From NCBI GenBank assembly GCA_900545365.1, contig UQYL01000002.1:62001-126000 (forward strand): a stretch of 64,000 bases of DNA. The letters run 5' to 3'. Positions 34,453 through 43,688 of the stretch are shown piece after piece. The notes beneath the pieces are model-generated. The model was not told where the DNA came from. It worked only from the letters and a program-made list of their open reading frames with translations, and searched no databases. The DNA comes from an uncultured Dialister sp. (GTDB taxonomy: Bacteria > Bacillota > Negativicutes > Veillonellales > Dialisteraceae). The position numbers and the translations under genes are program-made. Every line of letters starts with the position of its first letter. Position 1 is the first letter of the stretch.

Positions 34453-35943
34453 ATGAGATACAGAAGCACGCGCGGCGGAGACGCAGTGGGCGCCGCGGAA
34501 GCACTGCTGAAGGGGCTTGCGGAAGACGGCGGATTGTACGTGCCGGAAAAATTGCCGGAACCGTTCCTTTCTTATGAGGAGATCAAAAACTGCTCTTATC
34601 AGGAAACGGCGGTGCATGTACTACGCCGTTTCTTTGAAGAGATTCCGGAAGCGGAGCTGGCGGAATTTGTCAGAAAAGCCTACGGCCCGTCCTTCGCGGC
34701 GCGGGAGATCGTTCCGCTGCATACGGTGAACGAATCGTTTTCCGTGGCGGAAATGTTTCACGGCAGGACCTGCGCTTTCAAAGATCTGGCGCTGTCCCTC
34801 TTTCCTTATCTGCTGACATGGGCGAAAAAGGAATGCGGAGAAAAGCGGCCTGTTCTCATCCTGACGGCGACGTCCGGCGATACGGGGAAAGCGGCGCTGG
34901 AAGGATTCCGTGATGTGAAGGGCACGAATATCTGCGTATTCTATCCGTCACATGGCGTCAGCCCGCTCCAGAAAGATCAGATGCGGAAGCAGCCCGGCGG
35001 CAACGTGCGGGTCTGCGGGATCGAAGGAAATTTCGATGATGCCCAGAGCGCGGTGAAGGAGATCTTTGCGGCGGAGGAAAAAGATGGGCCGGTCGTTTAT
35101 TCCAGCGCCAATTCCATCAATATCGGCCGTCTCTTCCCGCAGGTGGTTTACTACGTGTGGATCTGGCTGCAGCTTGTGCGGAGCGGCTCCATCGGCCAGA
35201 AAGAAACGTTCAATGTGGCGGTGCCGACGGGGAATTTCGGAAATATCCTCGCTGCGTGGCTGGCAAAGCAGATCGGCGCGCCCATTGGGCGCCTCATCTG
35301 CGCTTCCAATGAAAACCATGTACTCAGCGATTTCTTTGCGACCGGGGTCTATGACAAGAACCGGGAATTTCATCTGACCACGTCGCCCTCCATGGATATC
35401 CTGATCTCTTCCAATTTTGAGCGGTTCCTTTTCTATATGACCGGATCGGAAGCGTCTGTGGCGGAAGCGATGAACGCGCTGAAAACCGGCGGCGTCTATA
35501 CGGTCGGCACGGAGACGATGGCCCGGATCCGCGAAGAGATGCTCGGAGGATGGGCAGATCAGGAGGCGGGGAAAGCGGCGGTCTCCGAAGTGTATGAGAA
35601 GTACGACTATCTCATGGATCCGCATACCGCCGTGGCCTATGCGGTCTACCATGACCTGCGGCGGAAAGGAAAGGTCCCCCGCGGGACGCACACCGTCATT
35701 GCCGGGACGGCGCATCCCTATAAATTCCCCGACGCGGCGGCGGATGCGCTGGGCATCCCCGTTTCCGGAAGCGCTTATGACAGGCTGCGCATCATTTCCG
35801 GCGCGACCGGGATCCCCGTGCCGCCGCAGCTGGCGGGACTGGAAGATGCGCCGGTCCGTTTCGATGAAGTGATCGGGAAGACGGAAATCGCCCGTTTCGT
35901 CAGCGCATATGCGGCGGAAATCGCAGAGGAACATGCGAAATGA
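34453..35943 (+). CDS. thrC: Threonine synthase
   Basis: The 496-residue PLP enzyme converts O-phosphohomoserine to threonine. Seen: N-terminal YRSTRGGDAVGAAEALLKGLA, the PLP lysine in HGRTCAFKDLALSLFPYL, and TATSGDTGKAALEGF, VAVPTGNFGNILAAW. The long form resembles fungal/enterobacterial type threonine synthase. ATG at 34453 follows GGAGGGAAATC. It overlaps the next gene by four bases. Confidence 0.95.
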   Translation: MRYRSTRGGDAVGAAEALLKGLAEDGGLYVPEKLPEPFLSYEEIKNCSYQETAVHVLRRFFEEIPEAELAEFVRKAYGPSFAAREIVPLHTVNESFSVAEMFHGRTCAFKDLALSLFPYLLTWAKKECGEKRPVLILTATSGDTGKAALEGFRDVKGTNICVFYPSHGVSPLQKDQMRKQPGGNVRVCGIEGNFDDAQSAVKEIFAAEEKDGPVVYSSANSINIGRLFPQVVYYVWIWLQLVRSGSIGQKETFNVAVPTGNFGNILAAWLAKQIGAPIGRLICASNENHVLSDFFATGVYDKNREFHLTTSPSMDILISSNFERFLFYMTGSEASVAEAMNALKTGGVYTVGTETMARIREEMLGGWADQEAGKAAVSEVYEKYDYLMDPHTAVAYAVYHDLRRKGKVPRGTHTVIAGTAHPYKFPDAAADALGIPVSGSAYDRLRIISGATGIPVPPQLAGLEDAPVRFDEVIGKTEIARFVSAYAAEIAEEHAK

Positions 35944-36638
35944 GACGGAGGAACTGGGATGAGAAGGGGGAAATGCGGTTCCGCCTCATCCTTCTGGCGG
36001 TGATGCTCCTCCTCCTCGCTTCGATCCACCTGATCGCGCCGGACTTTTATCCCACCATTCTCAGGCTGACGCGGGACAGGGATCTGGACGGTCTGATCAT
36101 TTACTTGCAGGGATTCGGTATCTGGGCCGTTTTCGTGAGTTTTTTCATCGATGTGGTCATCAATATCGTGGGATTCCTGCCGTCCATTTTCATTTCTACC
36201 GCAAACGGACTCATCTTCGGACTCTTCTGGGGGACGGTCATTTCATGGCTCGCGGAAACGACGGGTGTGGTGATCTCTTTCTGGGTAATGCGCGTCCTTT
36301 TCCGGACGATGGCCATGCATGTGATCGAGAAAAGCAAGATGCTCTCAAAGCTCGACCAGTATGAGACATGGCAGGCCGTGGCTTTTGCCCGGGCGATTCC
36401 CTACATGCCGAACGGCCTGGTGACGGCCATAGCGGCGCTTTCCAGCATGCCTTTTGAGAGACATCTCTGGGGCAGTCTTCTCGGAAAGCTGCCGTCTGTC
36501 GCGCTGGAAGTCTGCGTCGGGCACGATCTGGTTAATCTCGGCGAGCATTCATTCCGGCTCACGGTGGTCCTTGTCATCATGGGACTGATCTATGCCGGCA
36601 TATGGTGGCACAATAAAAAGAAAAAGCAGCAAAAATAA
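35940..36638 (+). CDS. TVP38/TMEM64 family (DedA-like) membrane protein
   Basis: The roughly 230-residue protein has about five hydrophobic segments. The family motif region FISTANGLIFGLFWGTVISWLAE (about 78-100) and FARAIPYMPNGLVTAIAALSSM are characteristic of the VTT domain. Members may act as lipid scramblases or transporters; function here is unknown. The ATG at 35940 overlaps thrC; an in-frame ATG at 35973 with AGAAGGGGG upstream is an equally good start. Confidence 0.87.
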   Translation: MRRRNWDEKGEMRFRLILLAVMLLLLASIHLIAPDFYPTILRLTRDRDLDGLIIYLQGFGIWAVFVSFFIDVVINIVGFLPSIFISTANGLIFGLFWGTVISWLAETTGVVISFWVMRVLFRTMAMHVIEKSKMLSKLDQYETWQAVAFARAIPYMPNGLVTAIAALSSMPFERHLWGSLLGKLPSVALEVCVGHDLVNLGEHSFRLTVVLVIMGLIYAGIWWHNKKKKQQK

Positions 36639-36639
36639 T

Positions 36640-36670
36640 AAAGGCTCAGCGGAAACGCGGGCCTTTTTTT
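36640..36670 (+). terminator. Intrinsic terminator after the TVP38 gene
   Basis: AAAGGCtCaGCG-GAAA-CGCgGgCCTTTTTTT. Confidence 0.75.
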
Positions 36671-36703
36671 ATGCGCTGTTATAGATTCTGCGCATATCTC
36701 AGA

Positions 36704-36709
36704 TATAAT
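36704..36709 (+). promoter_or_regulatory. -10 box for the amino-acid permease transcript
   Basis: Perfect TATAAT; the sequence 17 bases upstream (ATAGAT) is a weak -35. It implies a 5' leader of about 160 bases. Confidence 0.5.
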
Positions 36710-36753
36710 TTGCGTATGTTGCTATAACCAAAATGGAAGGATAAAATAACGAT

Positions 36754-36857
36754 ATGTGTTTTTACGGGATCAAAAAGCCATTGGCCGCAGGGCGAAGCAA
36801 AGTGCGGGCCCGCACGGGGTAGGCGGCGCGGTCGGCCGGTCAGGAAAGGGCTTTTTA
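36754..36857 (+). promoter_or_regulatory. Structured leader with a possible 22-codon leader peptide before the amino-acid permease
   Basis: Nested pairings are visible: AAAAAGCC (36772-36779) with GGGCTTTTT (36848-36856), TTGGCCG (36781-36787) with CGGCCGG (36833-36839), and a perfect palindrome GTGCGGGCCCGCAC (36802-36815). The outer helix plus T-run looks like a terminator. A frame from ATG 36754 to TAG 36820-36822 encodes a 22-residue peptide with six Lys/Arg, whose stop lies inside the paired region. I recognise no known riboswitch core. Attenuation is an inference. Confidence 0.5.
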
Positions 36858-36878
36858 TCCGGATATGGGGGGATTTCT

Positions 36879-38303
36879 ATGAATGAACAACAGCAGGGAA
36901 TGAATGAAAACCTGGAACGGGGCCTGAAGGCCCGGCACATCCAGCTCATCGGGCTGGGCGGCGCGATCGGCGTCGGATTATTTCTCGGATCGGCGACGGC
37001 GATCGAACTGGCAGGGCCGTCTGTGCTTTTGACCTACATCATCGGAGGCATTGCCATTTACTTCATGATGCGGGCGCTGGGAGAGCTGTCCATCGCGTTT
37101 CCCGTATCCGGCGCGTTCAGCGCGCATGCCGCTCGGTTTCTCGGACCGAAGTGGGGGTATCTGACGGGCTGGACGTACTGGTACATGTGGATGGTCACCT
37201 GTATGGCGGAACTGACGGCGGTCGGCATCTACATGAATTTCTGGTTTCCCGATCTGCCGCAGTGGGTCTCGGCGCTGACGGCGCTGGTCATCATGACGGC
37301 GATCAATTTTATTGCCGTTTCCGCTTACGGCGAATGTGAATTCTGGTTTGCCCTGATCAAGATCGTCACGATCGTATTCATGATCATTGCCGGCGCAGGG
37401 ATGGTATTCTTCGGCATCGGCAACGACGGTGTCGCCACCGGCGTCAGCAATCTCTGGGCGAATGGGGGATTTTTCCCCAACGGGTTTGAAGGGACGCTCA
37501 TGGCGCTCGTCATGGTCATGTATTCCTACCTCGGTATCGAGATCATCGGCGTGACGGCGGGCGAAGCGAAAGATCCTCAGGTGACGATCAAAAAATCCAT
37601 CAATGAGGTATTCTGGCGTATCCTGATCTTCTATGTGCTCTCCCTGGCAGTCATCATGTCCATCTATCCGTGGAATGAAATCGGCCACATGGGAAGCCCC
37701 TTCGTCATTACGTTTGAAAAGCTCGGCATCAGCGGCGCGGCGGATATCATCAATCTGGTCGTCATCACGGCGGTGCTCTCTTCCTGCAACAGCGGCATTT
37801 TCAGCTCCGGCCGCATGCTGTACAATCTGTCCCTGCAGGGCAATGCGCCGCAGTGCTTCCAGACGCTGAACCGGCATCGTCTGCCTTGGGTGGGCATCGT
37901 GTTTTCCGCTTTCATTCTGCTCATCGCGGTCCTGCTGAATTACATCATGCCGTCGGAAGTCTTCGTGTACATTACGAGTGTCGGATCTTTCGGGGCGATG
38001 TGGACGTGGTTCGTGATCCTGCGGACGCAGCAGAAATTCCGCGCTTCTCTGTCAGAAGAAGAAAAAGCGAAACTGGCGTACAAAATGCCGGGGGCTCCGT
38101 ATACGGGCTGGCTGACGATCGCGTTCCTTCTGTGCGTCGTTGTGGCCTCTGCCTTCCGGGAAGATACGAGAGTGGCGCTTTTCGTTACGCCCGTATGGTT
38201 CCTCATCCTGTTTATCGGCTACCGCTTCGTGGAACGGAGAAAGAAGAGAGAAGGAACAAAGTTCGTGGATATCGTTTCAGCGACGGACGGCAGCAAAATG
38301 TAA
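36879..38303 (+). CDS. Amino-acid permease (APC superfamily, AAT family)
   Basis: The 474-residue protein has 12 expected hydrophobic segments. It begins with the family pattern LERGLKARHIQLIGLGGAIG, followed by GLFLGSATAI, and carries EIIGVTAGEAKDPQ in the helix 6-7 region. The AAT family takes up lysine, aromatic amino acids, GABA, alanine and others; the substrate cannot be assigned. ATG 36879 has GGGGGGA upstream; in-frame extension to 36756 would run through the structured leader. Confidence 0.9.
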   Translation: MNEQQQGMNENLERGLKARHIQLIGLGGAIGVGLFLGSATAIELAGPSVLLTYIIGGIAIYFMMRALGELSIAFPVSGAFSAHAARFLGPKWGYLTGWTYWYMWMVTCMAELTAVGIYMNFWFPDLPQWVSALTALVIMTAINFIAVSAYGECEFWFALIKIVTIVFMIIAGAGMVFFGIGNDGVATGVSNLWANGGFFPNGFEGTLMALVMVMYSYLGIEIIGVTAGEAKDPQVTIKKSINEVFWRILIFYVLSLAVIMSIYPWNEIGHMGSPFVITFEKLGISGAADIINLVVITAVLSSCNSGIFSSGRMLYNLSLQGNAPQCFQTLNRHRLPWVGIVFSAFILLIAVLLNYIMPSEVFVYITSVGSFGAMWTWFVILRTQQKFRASLSEEEKAKLAYKMPGAPYTGWLTIAFLLCVVVASAFREDTRVALFVTPVWFLILFIGYRFVERRKKREGTKFVDIVSATDGSKM

Positions 38304-38310
38304 ATGCGGT

Positions 38311-38345
38311 AAAACAGCGCGGCTTCGGCCCAGCGCTGTTTTTTT
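38311..38345 (+). terminator. Intrinsic terminator after the amino-acid permease
   Basis: AAAACAGCGC, loop with GGC-TTCG-GCC, GCGCTGTTTTTTT. Confidence 0.85.
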
Positions 38346-38524
38346 ATTGGTCTCTTCCGCTGCGCGGCTGCAAAATGAGCGACGCTTTTAAAAAAGACAG
38401 CGGGGAATGAAAAGCGCCGGGGCTGCGGACGGTTTTAAAAGAGAACTGCGATTTTTAAATAGACCCACTGGAAAAAGGAGCGCTCGTGCAGTATACTTAA
38501 CTTATTATAAGCTGCATAAGCAGA

Positions 38525-38556
38525 GGTGTTTCAGGGAGAAAAAGAAACACCGGCGA
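38525..38556 (+). promoter_or_regulatory. Leader hairpin before the tandem-binding-protein ABC operon
   Basis: GGTGTTTC (38525-38532) pairs with GAAACACC (38544-38551); GGCGATG and five T follow. It may be a weak attenuator or mRNA stabiliser. No T-box consensus is present in 38347-38593, and otherwise I see nothing in that stretch beyond an AT-rich TATTAT at 38503. Confidence 0.4.
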
Positions 38557-38593
38557 TGTTTTTGCAGAGAAGTAGTGCAGGAGGCAGAGAAGT

Positions 38594-39577
38594 ATGGAAG
38601 GGAAAAAGTGGAAACTCAGACTCGCTGTGGGCCTTTTGGGGCTGGCGGCGGTCGGCATGGCGGCGGGATGCGGCGGTGCTGGCGGCTCCGATGGGAAAAT
38701 GGAAGTCGGTGTCGTACAGATCGTACAGCATCCCGCCCTTGACGAAGCCAATAAAGGCTTTGTGGAAGCACTGGAGAAACGCGGGCTGAAAGATAAGATC
38801 GAAATCGATCAGCAGAATGCCCAGGGTGATCAGTCCAATCTCCGCACGATCGCGAACCGTTTCGTGTCCGGGAAATACGCCCTCATCGGGGCGATCTCCA
38901 CACCGGCGGCGCAGGCCATGGCCAATGCCACCGGAGATATTCCGATCATCTGCACGGCGGTGACCAATTATGAGACCGCTAAGCTGATGAAGTCGGAAGC
39001 CGCGCCGGACGGCAATATTACGGGCACGTCCGACCGGGGTCCGATGGAGAAGGAAGTGCAGCTGATCCGGGAGATCCAGCCGGATGCGAAAAGAGTCGGC
39101 ATCATTTACAATTCGAGCGAGATCAATTCCGTGATCCAGGCGAAAAAGCTCCATGAGATCTGTGAGCCTCTCGGCATGTCTGTGAAGGAACTGACGGTCA
39201 ACTCCATCAATGATATCCAGCAGGTGGCGGAGAGCTTTGCCGGTGAGGTCGACGCGATCTACGTACCGACAGACAATGTGGTGGCTTCCTCGATCCCGAC
39301 GCTGATGGCGGTGGCCAATGCCAATAAGATCCCCGTGTACGGGGCGGAAGTGGGCCACGTGCAGAACGGCGTGCTCGCATCGGAGTCGATCAGTTATTAC
39401 GACATCGGATATCAGGCCGGCGAGATGGCGGCGGATGTTCTGGAAGGAAAGAAGAAGATCAGCGAGCTTCCCGTAGAAGCGGCGGATAAGTCGACGCTCT
39501 ACATTAATGCGGAAGAAATGAAGACGCTGGGGATACAGATCCCGCAGTCCGTACTGGACCGGGCGGAAATGATCTGA
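38594..39577 (+). CDS. ABC transporter substrate-binding lipoprotein, ABC_sub_bind family (copy 1)
   Basis: The 327-residue lipoprotein has a signal ending in MAAGC (Cys 26) and a periplasmic-binding fold of the PF04392 (ABC_sub_bind) type: VGVVQIVQHPALDEANKGF, ALIGAISTPAAQAMANAT, YNSSEINSVIQAKKL, IYVPTDNVVASSIPTLM. Relatives include the tryptophan-binding TrpX, but the ligand here is unknown. It is followed, 82 bases later, by a close homologue. Confidence 0.88.
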   Translation: MEGKKWKLRLAVGLLGLAAVGMAAGCGGAGGSDGKMEVGVVQIVQHPALDEANKGFVEALEKRGLKDKIEIDQQNAQGDQSNLRTIANRFVSGKYALIGAISTPAAQAMANATGDIPIICTAVTNYETAKLMKSEAAPDGNITGTSDRGPMEKEVQLIREIQPDAKRVGIIYNSSEINSVIQAKKLHEICEPLGMSVKELTVNSINDIQQVAESFAGEVDAIYVPTDNVVASSIPTLMAVANANKIPVYGAEVGHVQNGVLASESISYYDIGYQAGEMAADVLEGKKKISELPVEAADKSTLYINAEEMKTLGIQIPQSVLDRAEMI

Positions 39578-39659
39578 GCAGGAGAAACGCATGACAGGCC
39601 CGGAGCGGTCTGAAACAGCATTTGCGGCACGGAATGCCGCACAGGGAAGGATGAGAAGC

Positions 39660-40655
39660 ATGGAAGGAAGAACTTGGAAAAAAATACTGGCAGCAGGTGT
39701 TCTCGGAATCATGGCGGCAGGGCTGATCGCCGGATGCGGCGGAAGCACAGAAGGGAAAGCAGACGGTTCCGGAAAGAAAATGGTAGGCATCGTGCAGATC
39801 GTGCAGCATCCGGCGCTGGATGAGTCCAATCAGGGCTTTGTGGACGCGCTGGAGAAACGCGGGCTGAAAGACAAGATCGAGATCGATCAGCAGAATGCCC
39901 AGGGTGATCAGTCCAATTTGCAGACCATTGCGAACCGCTTCGTGTCCGGAAAGTATGCTCTTATCGGGGCGATCTCCACACCGGCGGCGCAGGCCATGGC
40001 CAACGCGACGAATGAGATTCCCATCGTCTGCACGGCGATCGCTGATTTTGAAAATGCGAAGCTGATGAAATCGGAAGCCGCGCCGGACGCCAATGTGACG
40101 GGGACGCACGACCGGGGCCCTCTGGATAAGCAGGTGGCTCTGATTCGGGAGATCCAGCCGGATGTCAAAGTGATCGGCACGATCTACAATTCGAGTGAGA
40201 TCAATTCCATCATTCAGGCGGAACGGCTTCGCAAAGCCTGCGAGCCCTTCGGTATCGAAGTCAGGGAACTGACAGTCAATTCCATCAATGATGTGCAGCA
40301 GGTGGCGGAATCTTTTATAGGCGAGGTCGACGCGATCTTCGTCCCGACGGACAATGTGGTGGCTTCCTCTATTCCGAATCTGATGGCTGTCGCCAATAAA
40401 GGGAAAATTCCTGTATACGGCGCGGAAGCGGGCCACGTGAAGAGCGGCGCTTTCGCATCGGAGTCGATCAGCTTCTACGATATCGGATACCGCGCCGGTG
40501 AAATGGCGGCGGATATTCTGGAAGGGAAGAAGACCGTGAAGGAATTGCCCGTGGAAGGAGCGGCGCAGTCGAAACTGTACATCAATAAACAGGAAATGGA
40601 GACGCTCGGCATATCTGTACCGGCCTCCGTTCTGGACAGAGCGGAACTGATCTGA
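39660..40655 (+). CDS. ABC transporter substrate-binding lipoprotein, ABC_sub_bind family (copy 2)
   Basis: The 331-residue lipoprotein (lipobox IAGC) is highly similar to copy 1 over its whole length: both share IVQIVQHPALDE-type start, IDQQNAQGDQSNL and the ISTPAAQAMANAT segment. Differences cluster around the ligand loops, for example VTNYETAKLM in copy 1 and IADFENAKLM in copy 2. I chose ATG 39660, matching the start context of copy 1; the frame is open from 39591. Tandem duplication within the operon is evident. Confidence 0.88.
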   Translation: MEGRTWKKILAAGVLGIMAAGLIAGCGGSTEGKADGSGKKMVGIVQIVQHPALDESNQGFVDALEKRGLKDKIEIDQQNAQGDQSNLQTIANRFVSGKYALIGAISTPAAQAMANATNEIPIVCTAIADFENAKLMKSEAAPDANVTGTHDRGPLDKQVALIREIQPDVKVIGTIYNSSEINSIIQAERLRKACEPFGIEVRELTVNSINDVQQVAESFIGEVDAIFVPTDNVVASSIPNLMAVANKGKIPVYGAEAGHVKSGAFASESISFYDIGYRAGEMAADILEGKKTVKELPVEGAAQSKLYINKQEMETLGISVPASVLDRAELI

Positions 40656-40719
40656 GTTCTGTCGAATCATAGGAAGCATGGGAAGGCGCTGGCTTTCCAT
40701 ATTAAGGAGTGGGAATTCA

Positions 40720-41601
40720 ATGTTTGATTTAGCTGTATCGACCGTAGCGCAGGGGCTGATGTGGTCCATTCTGTCGCTTGGTGTTTTTCTCTCGTTCCGT
40801 GTGCTTGATGTGCCGGACATGACCTGCGAAGGCAGCTTCCCTCTGGGCGGCGCCATTGCGGCAACGCTGATCACGGCGGGCGTTTCCCCGTGGGCGTCGC
40901 TTCTGGCGGGCGCGCTGGGCGGCGTCGTTGCCGGCACCGTATCCGGCATTCTTTACACAAAACTGAAAATACCGGCGATCCTCGCGGGGATCCTGACCAT
41001 GATCGCGCTGTATTCCATCAATCTGCATATCATGGGCAAGGCCAATATTTCTCTGCTCCGCACGGATACGGTCTTTACTCTCACACAGAAAATGTTTGAT
41101 ATCAGCCAGGGCGCGGCGGCATTCCTCCTGCCGGCGGTGATCTGCCTGCTCTTGTGCTTCGGCATTTACTGGTTCTTCGGTACGGAGCTCGGCATGTGTA
41201 TCCGCGCGACGGGCTACAATGTGCAGATGATGCGCGCGCAGGGCGTCAATACGGATACGATGATTATTGTGGGGCTCTTCATCAGCAACGCGCTGATCGG
41301 TCTCTGCGGCGCGGTGGTCGCGCAGAATAACGGTTTCGCTGACGTGGGGATGGGTATCGGCACGATTGTCATCGGACTGGCTTCCGTTATCATCGGCGAA
41401 GTCATTCTCGGCGTCTCATCCTTCAAAGAGTCGCTGATCGCGGTTATCATCGGTTCTGTACTGTACCGCATCGTCATCGCGCTGGTCCTCTTCATGGGCA
41501 TGCCGCCGAACGATCTGAAACTATTCACGGCGGTCCTCGTCATGATCGCGCTGGCCATGCCGATGATCAAAGAAAATCTCAATATGGGAAAGGCGGGCTG
41601 A
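40720..41601 (+). CDS. ABC transporter permease (BPD_transp_2 type)
   Basis: The 293-residue protein has about eight hydrophobic segments with FRVLDVPDMTCEGSFPLGGA near the N-terminus, ELGMCIRATGYNVQMMRAQG in a cytoplasmic loop, and GIGTIVIGLASVIIGEVILG later, as in permeases partnered with PF04392 binding proteins. ATG 40720 is preceded by AAGGAGTGGG. It ends two bases before the ATPase gene. Confidence 0.9.
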   Translation: MFDLAVSTVAQGLMWSILSLGVFLSFRVLDVPDMTCEGSFPLGGAIAATLITAGVSPWASLLAGALGGVVAGTVSGILYTKLKIPAILAGILTMIALYSINLHIMGKANISLLRTDTVFTLTQKMFDISQGAAAFLLPAVICLLLCFGIYWFFGTELGMCIRATGYNVQMMRAQGVNTDTMIIVGLFISNALIGLCGAVVAQNNGFADVGMGIGTIVIGLASVIIGEVILGVSSFKESLIAVIIGSVLYRIVIALVLFMGMPPNDLKLFTAVLVMIALAMPMIKENLNMGKAG

Positions 41602-41603
41602 TC

Positions 41604-42395
41604 ATGTTAAAAATATCAAATATCAGCAAGACCTTTTTCAAAGGGACGCAGAACGAGAAAAAAGCGCTCATCGATCTGTCGCTTACGCTGAATGACGGCG
41701 ATTTTTGCACCGTCATCGGAGGCAACGGGGCGGGAAAGAGTACGCTTCTGAACAGCATTTCCGGCGCATACATTCCGGAGTCCGGCAAAGTGGAGATCGA
41801 CGGGAAAGACGTCACTCATATGCCGGAATACAAACGAGCCAAATACATCGGCCGCGTTTTTCAGGACCCCATGAAGGGCACCGCTTCCGGCATGCAGCTG
41901 GAGGAAAATCTGATTCTTGCGGCGCGGCGTGGCGAATCGCGGCGGCTCCGCTGGGCTTTCGGCAGTGGAGACCATGATAAGTTTAGAGAAATGCTGAAAC
42001 GCCTCGATCTGGGCCTGGAGAACCGTTTGGAAACGAGGATCGGTCTCTTCTCCGGCGGGCAGCGTCAGGCAGTGACGCTTCTCATGGCGACGCTGAAGAA
42101 GCCGCAGATTCTGCTCCTCGACGAGCCGACGGCGGCGCTCGACCCGAAGACGGCGGAAAAAGTCCTGAAGCTGACCAATGACATCGTGCAGGAGCAGCAC
42201 CTCACGACGCTCATGATTACCCACAATATGCGCGACGCGCTCCGCTTCGGCAATCGCCTCATCATGATGAACAGCGGCCGCATCATCGCGGACTATACGC
42301 CTGAAGAGAAAAAAGGGCTGACCATCGACATGCTGCTGAAGAAATTTGAAGAAACGTCGGACGCCATCAGCGACCGGCTCATGCTGGGCAACTAA
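41604..42395 (+). CDS. ABC transporter ATPase partner of the tandem-binding-protein system
   Basis: The 263-residue ATPase has Walker A GGNGAGKSTLLN, signature FSGGQRQAVTLLMATL, Walker B ILLLDEPTAALDP and switch region LMITHNMRDALRFGNRL. It completes a four-gene importer: two binding proteins, one permease, one ATPase. Confidence 0.93.
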   Translation: MLKISNISKTFFKGTQNEKKALIDLSLTLNDGDFCTVIGGNGAGKSTLLNSISGAYIPESGKVEIDGKDVTHMPEYKRAKYIGRVFQDPMKGTASGMQLEENLILAARRGESRRLRWAFGSGDHDKFREMLKRLDLGLENRLETRIGLFSGGQRQAVTLLMATLKKPQILLLDEPTAALDPKTAEKVLKLTNDIVQEQHLTTLMITHNMRDALRFGNRLIMMNSGRIIADYTPEEKKGLTIDMLLKKFEETSDAISDRLMLGN

Positions 42396-42401
42396 TGCAG
42401 A

Positions 42402-42433
42402 AACTCCCCGGAGGTTTTCCGGGGAGTTTTTTA
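42402..42433. terminator. Bidirectional terminator between ABC ATPase and aldo/keto reductase
   Basis: AAACTCCCCGGA-GGTTTT-CCGGGGAGTTTTTT. Confidence 0.9.
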
Positions 42434-42472
42434 TTGGAATACGCGGACTTCGTGCAGTGCGCGGATACGCTG

Positions 42473-43510
42473 TCAGATCTTCTGGGAGCCTGTAGACCAG
42501 ACGTGGCTGCTCTTTGCGGCGGCAGGCGTATTCTGTGCCATCACGCCTGCCAGCGGATGCGGGAGGTAGAGCTCGTCCAGGTACGCTGTTTCTTCCGGCG
42601 TGAGAGTGAGTGCCGCCGCCCGGGCCGCGCCCTCCACGTGAGAGATCTTTGTGGCCCCTGTTACCGGCGCGGTGACGCGGCCGAGAAGCCAGGCGAGGGA
42701 GATCTCCGTCATGGATACGCCGCGGCTGTCGGCGATCTCGGCGGCGCGGGCGATGATCGGCTCGTCTATATCGGTGGTCCTGTCATACTTCAGGCGGGCG
42801 TAGCTGTCTTCGGCGAAGCGTTTCGTCATTTCGCCGGGATGCCTGGAGAGGCGTCCTCCCGCCAGCGGGCTGTACGGTGTGAGCGCGATGTTTTCCATTC
42901 GGCAGAATGGCGCCATTTCCCGTTCTTCTTCGCGGAAGATCAGATTGTAATGCCCTTGGACAGAAATGAACTGGGCAAATCCCTCGCGGGCGGCGAGATC
43001 ATTTGCCCGGCAGAGCTGCCAGGCAAAGCAGTTGGAAATGCCGATGTACCGGGTCTTTCCTGATTTGACTGCCTCGTTCAGTCCGTCCATGATCTCTTCG
43101 AGGGGCGTCTGCCAGTCCCACATGTGGTAAATATAGAGATCCACATAGTCCATGCCGAGATTTTCAAGGCTTTTATCAAGCATGCGGCGGATATGTTCCT
43201 GACCGGATATGCCTGAGGTAATTTCTTCATTCGTGCGGGGAAGAAATTTTGTCGCGACGATGACGTCTTCGCGCCGGGCGAGATCGCGGAGCGCCCGGCC
43301 GAGGTACTGCTCGCTGGTCCCGCTCTGATAAGCGATGGCCGTGTCGAAAAAATTGATCCCCAGCTCCAGACCGCGGCGGATGATCGCCCGCGATGTTTCT
43401 TCATCGACGGTCCACGTGTGCTGCCCGCGGGCCGCGTCTCCGAATCCCATACAGCCCATGCAGATGCGGGAGACTGTGAGATCAGAGTTTCCTAGTTGTG
43501 TGTATTTCAT
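42473..43510 (-). CDS. Aldo/keto reductase
   Basis: The 345-residue NADPH-dependent oxidoreductase has the AKR tetrad: Asp in INFFDTAIAYQSG (Tyr six residues on), Lys in VIVATKF, His in LYIYHMWDW. Further NADP-site segments are YIGISNCFAWQL, SVQGHYNLIFRE and TPYSPLAGGRLS. AGGAGG sits 7 bases before the ATG at 43510; a second ATG directly upstream (43513) is less well spaced. Substrate unknown. Confidence 0.92.
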   Translation of the reverse strand: MKYTQLGNSDLTVSRICMGCMGFGDAARGQHTWTVDEETSRAIIRRGLELGINFFDTAIAYQSGTSEQYLGRALRDLARREDVIVATKFLPRTNEEITSGISGQEHIRRMLDKSLENLGMDYVDLYIYHMWDWQTPLEEIMDGLNEAVKSGKTRYIGISNCFAWQLCRANDLAAREGFAQFISVQGHYNLIFREEEREMAPFCRMENIALTPYSPLAGGRLSRHPGEMTKRFAEDSYARLKYDRTTDIDEPIIARAAEIADSRGVSMTEISLAWLLGRVTAPVTGATKISHVEGAARAAALTLTPEETAYLDELYLPHPLAGVMAQNTPAAAKSSHVWSTGSQKI

Positions 43511-43688
43511 CATGAGTCCTCCTTTTTTCCTGTATTGTAATCGCCGCCGCGGCTGCCGTCGAATACCTGGTCTTTATGGAAACATATGCGCCGGGTCTAT
43601 AGATACGCATGAGGAATAAGCATTGGCAGCGGGAACGGGCAGGTCCAATACTGAAAAAAACGGCGGGAGCCGGGAAAGAAGGAGAAAC

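Noticed and set aside
36760..36860. Known riboswitch (glycine, lysine, guanidine, THF, ZTP) before the amino-acid permease
   Set aside because: None of the core sequences I know could be matched; kept only as an unassigned structured leader.
38347..38593. T-box leader for a tryptophan importer
   Set aside because: No T-box consensus, specifier loop or paired terminator/antiterminator seen.
38530..38750. Trp-rich leader peptide before the tandem-binding-protein operon
   Set aside because: The Trp codons belong to an out-of-frame reading that runs into the first binding-protein gene; no attenuator geometry.
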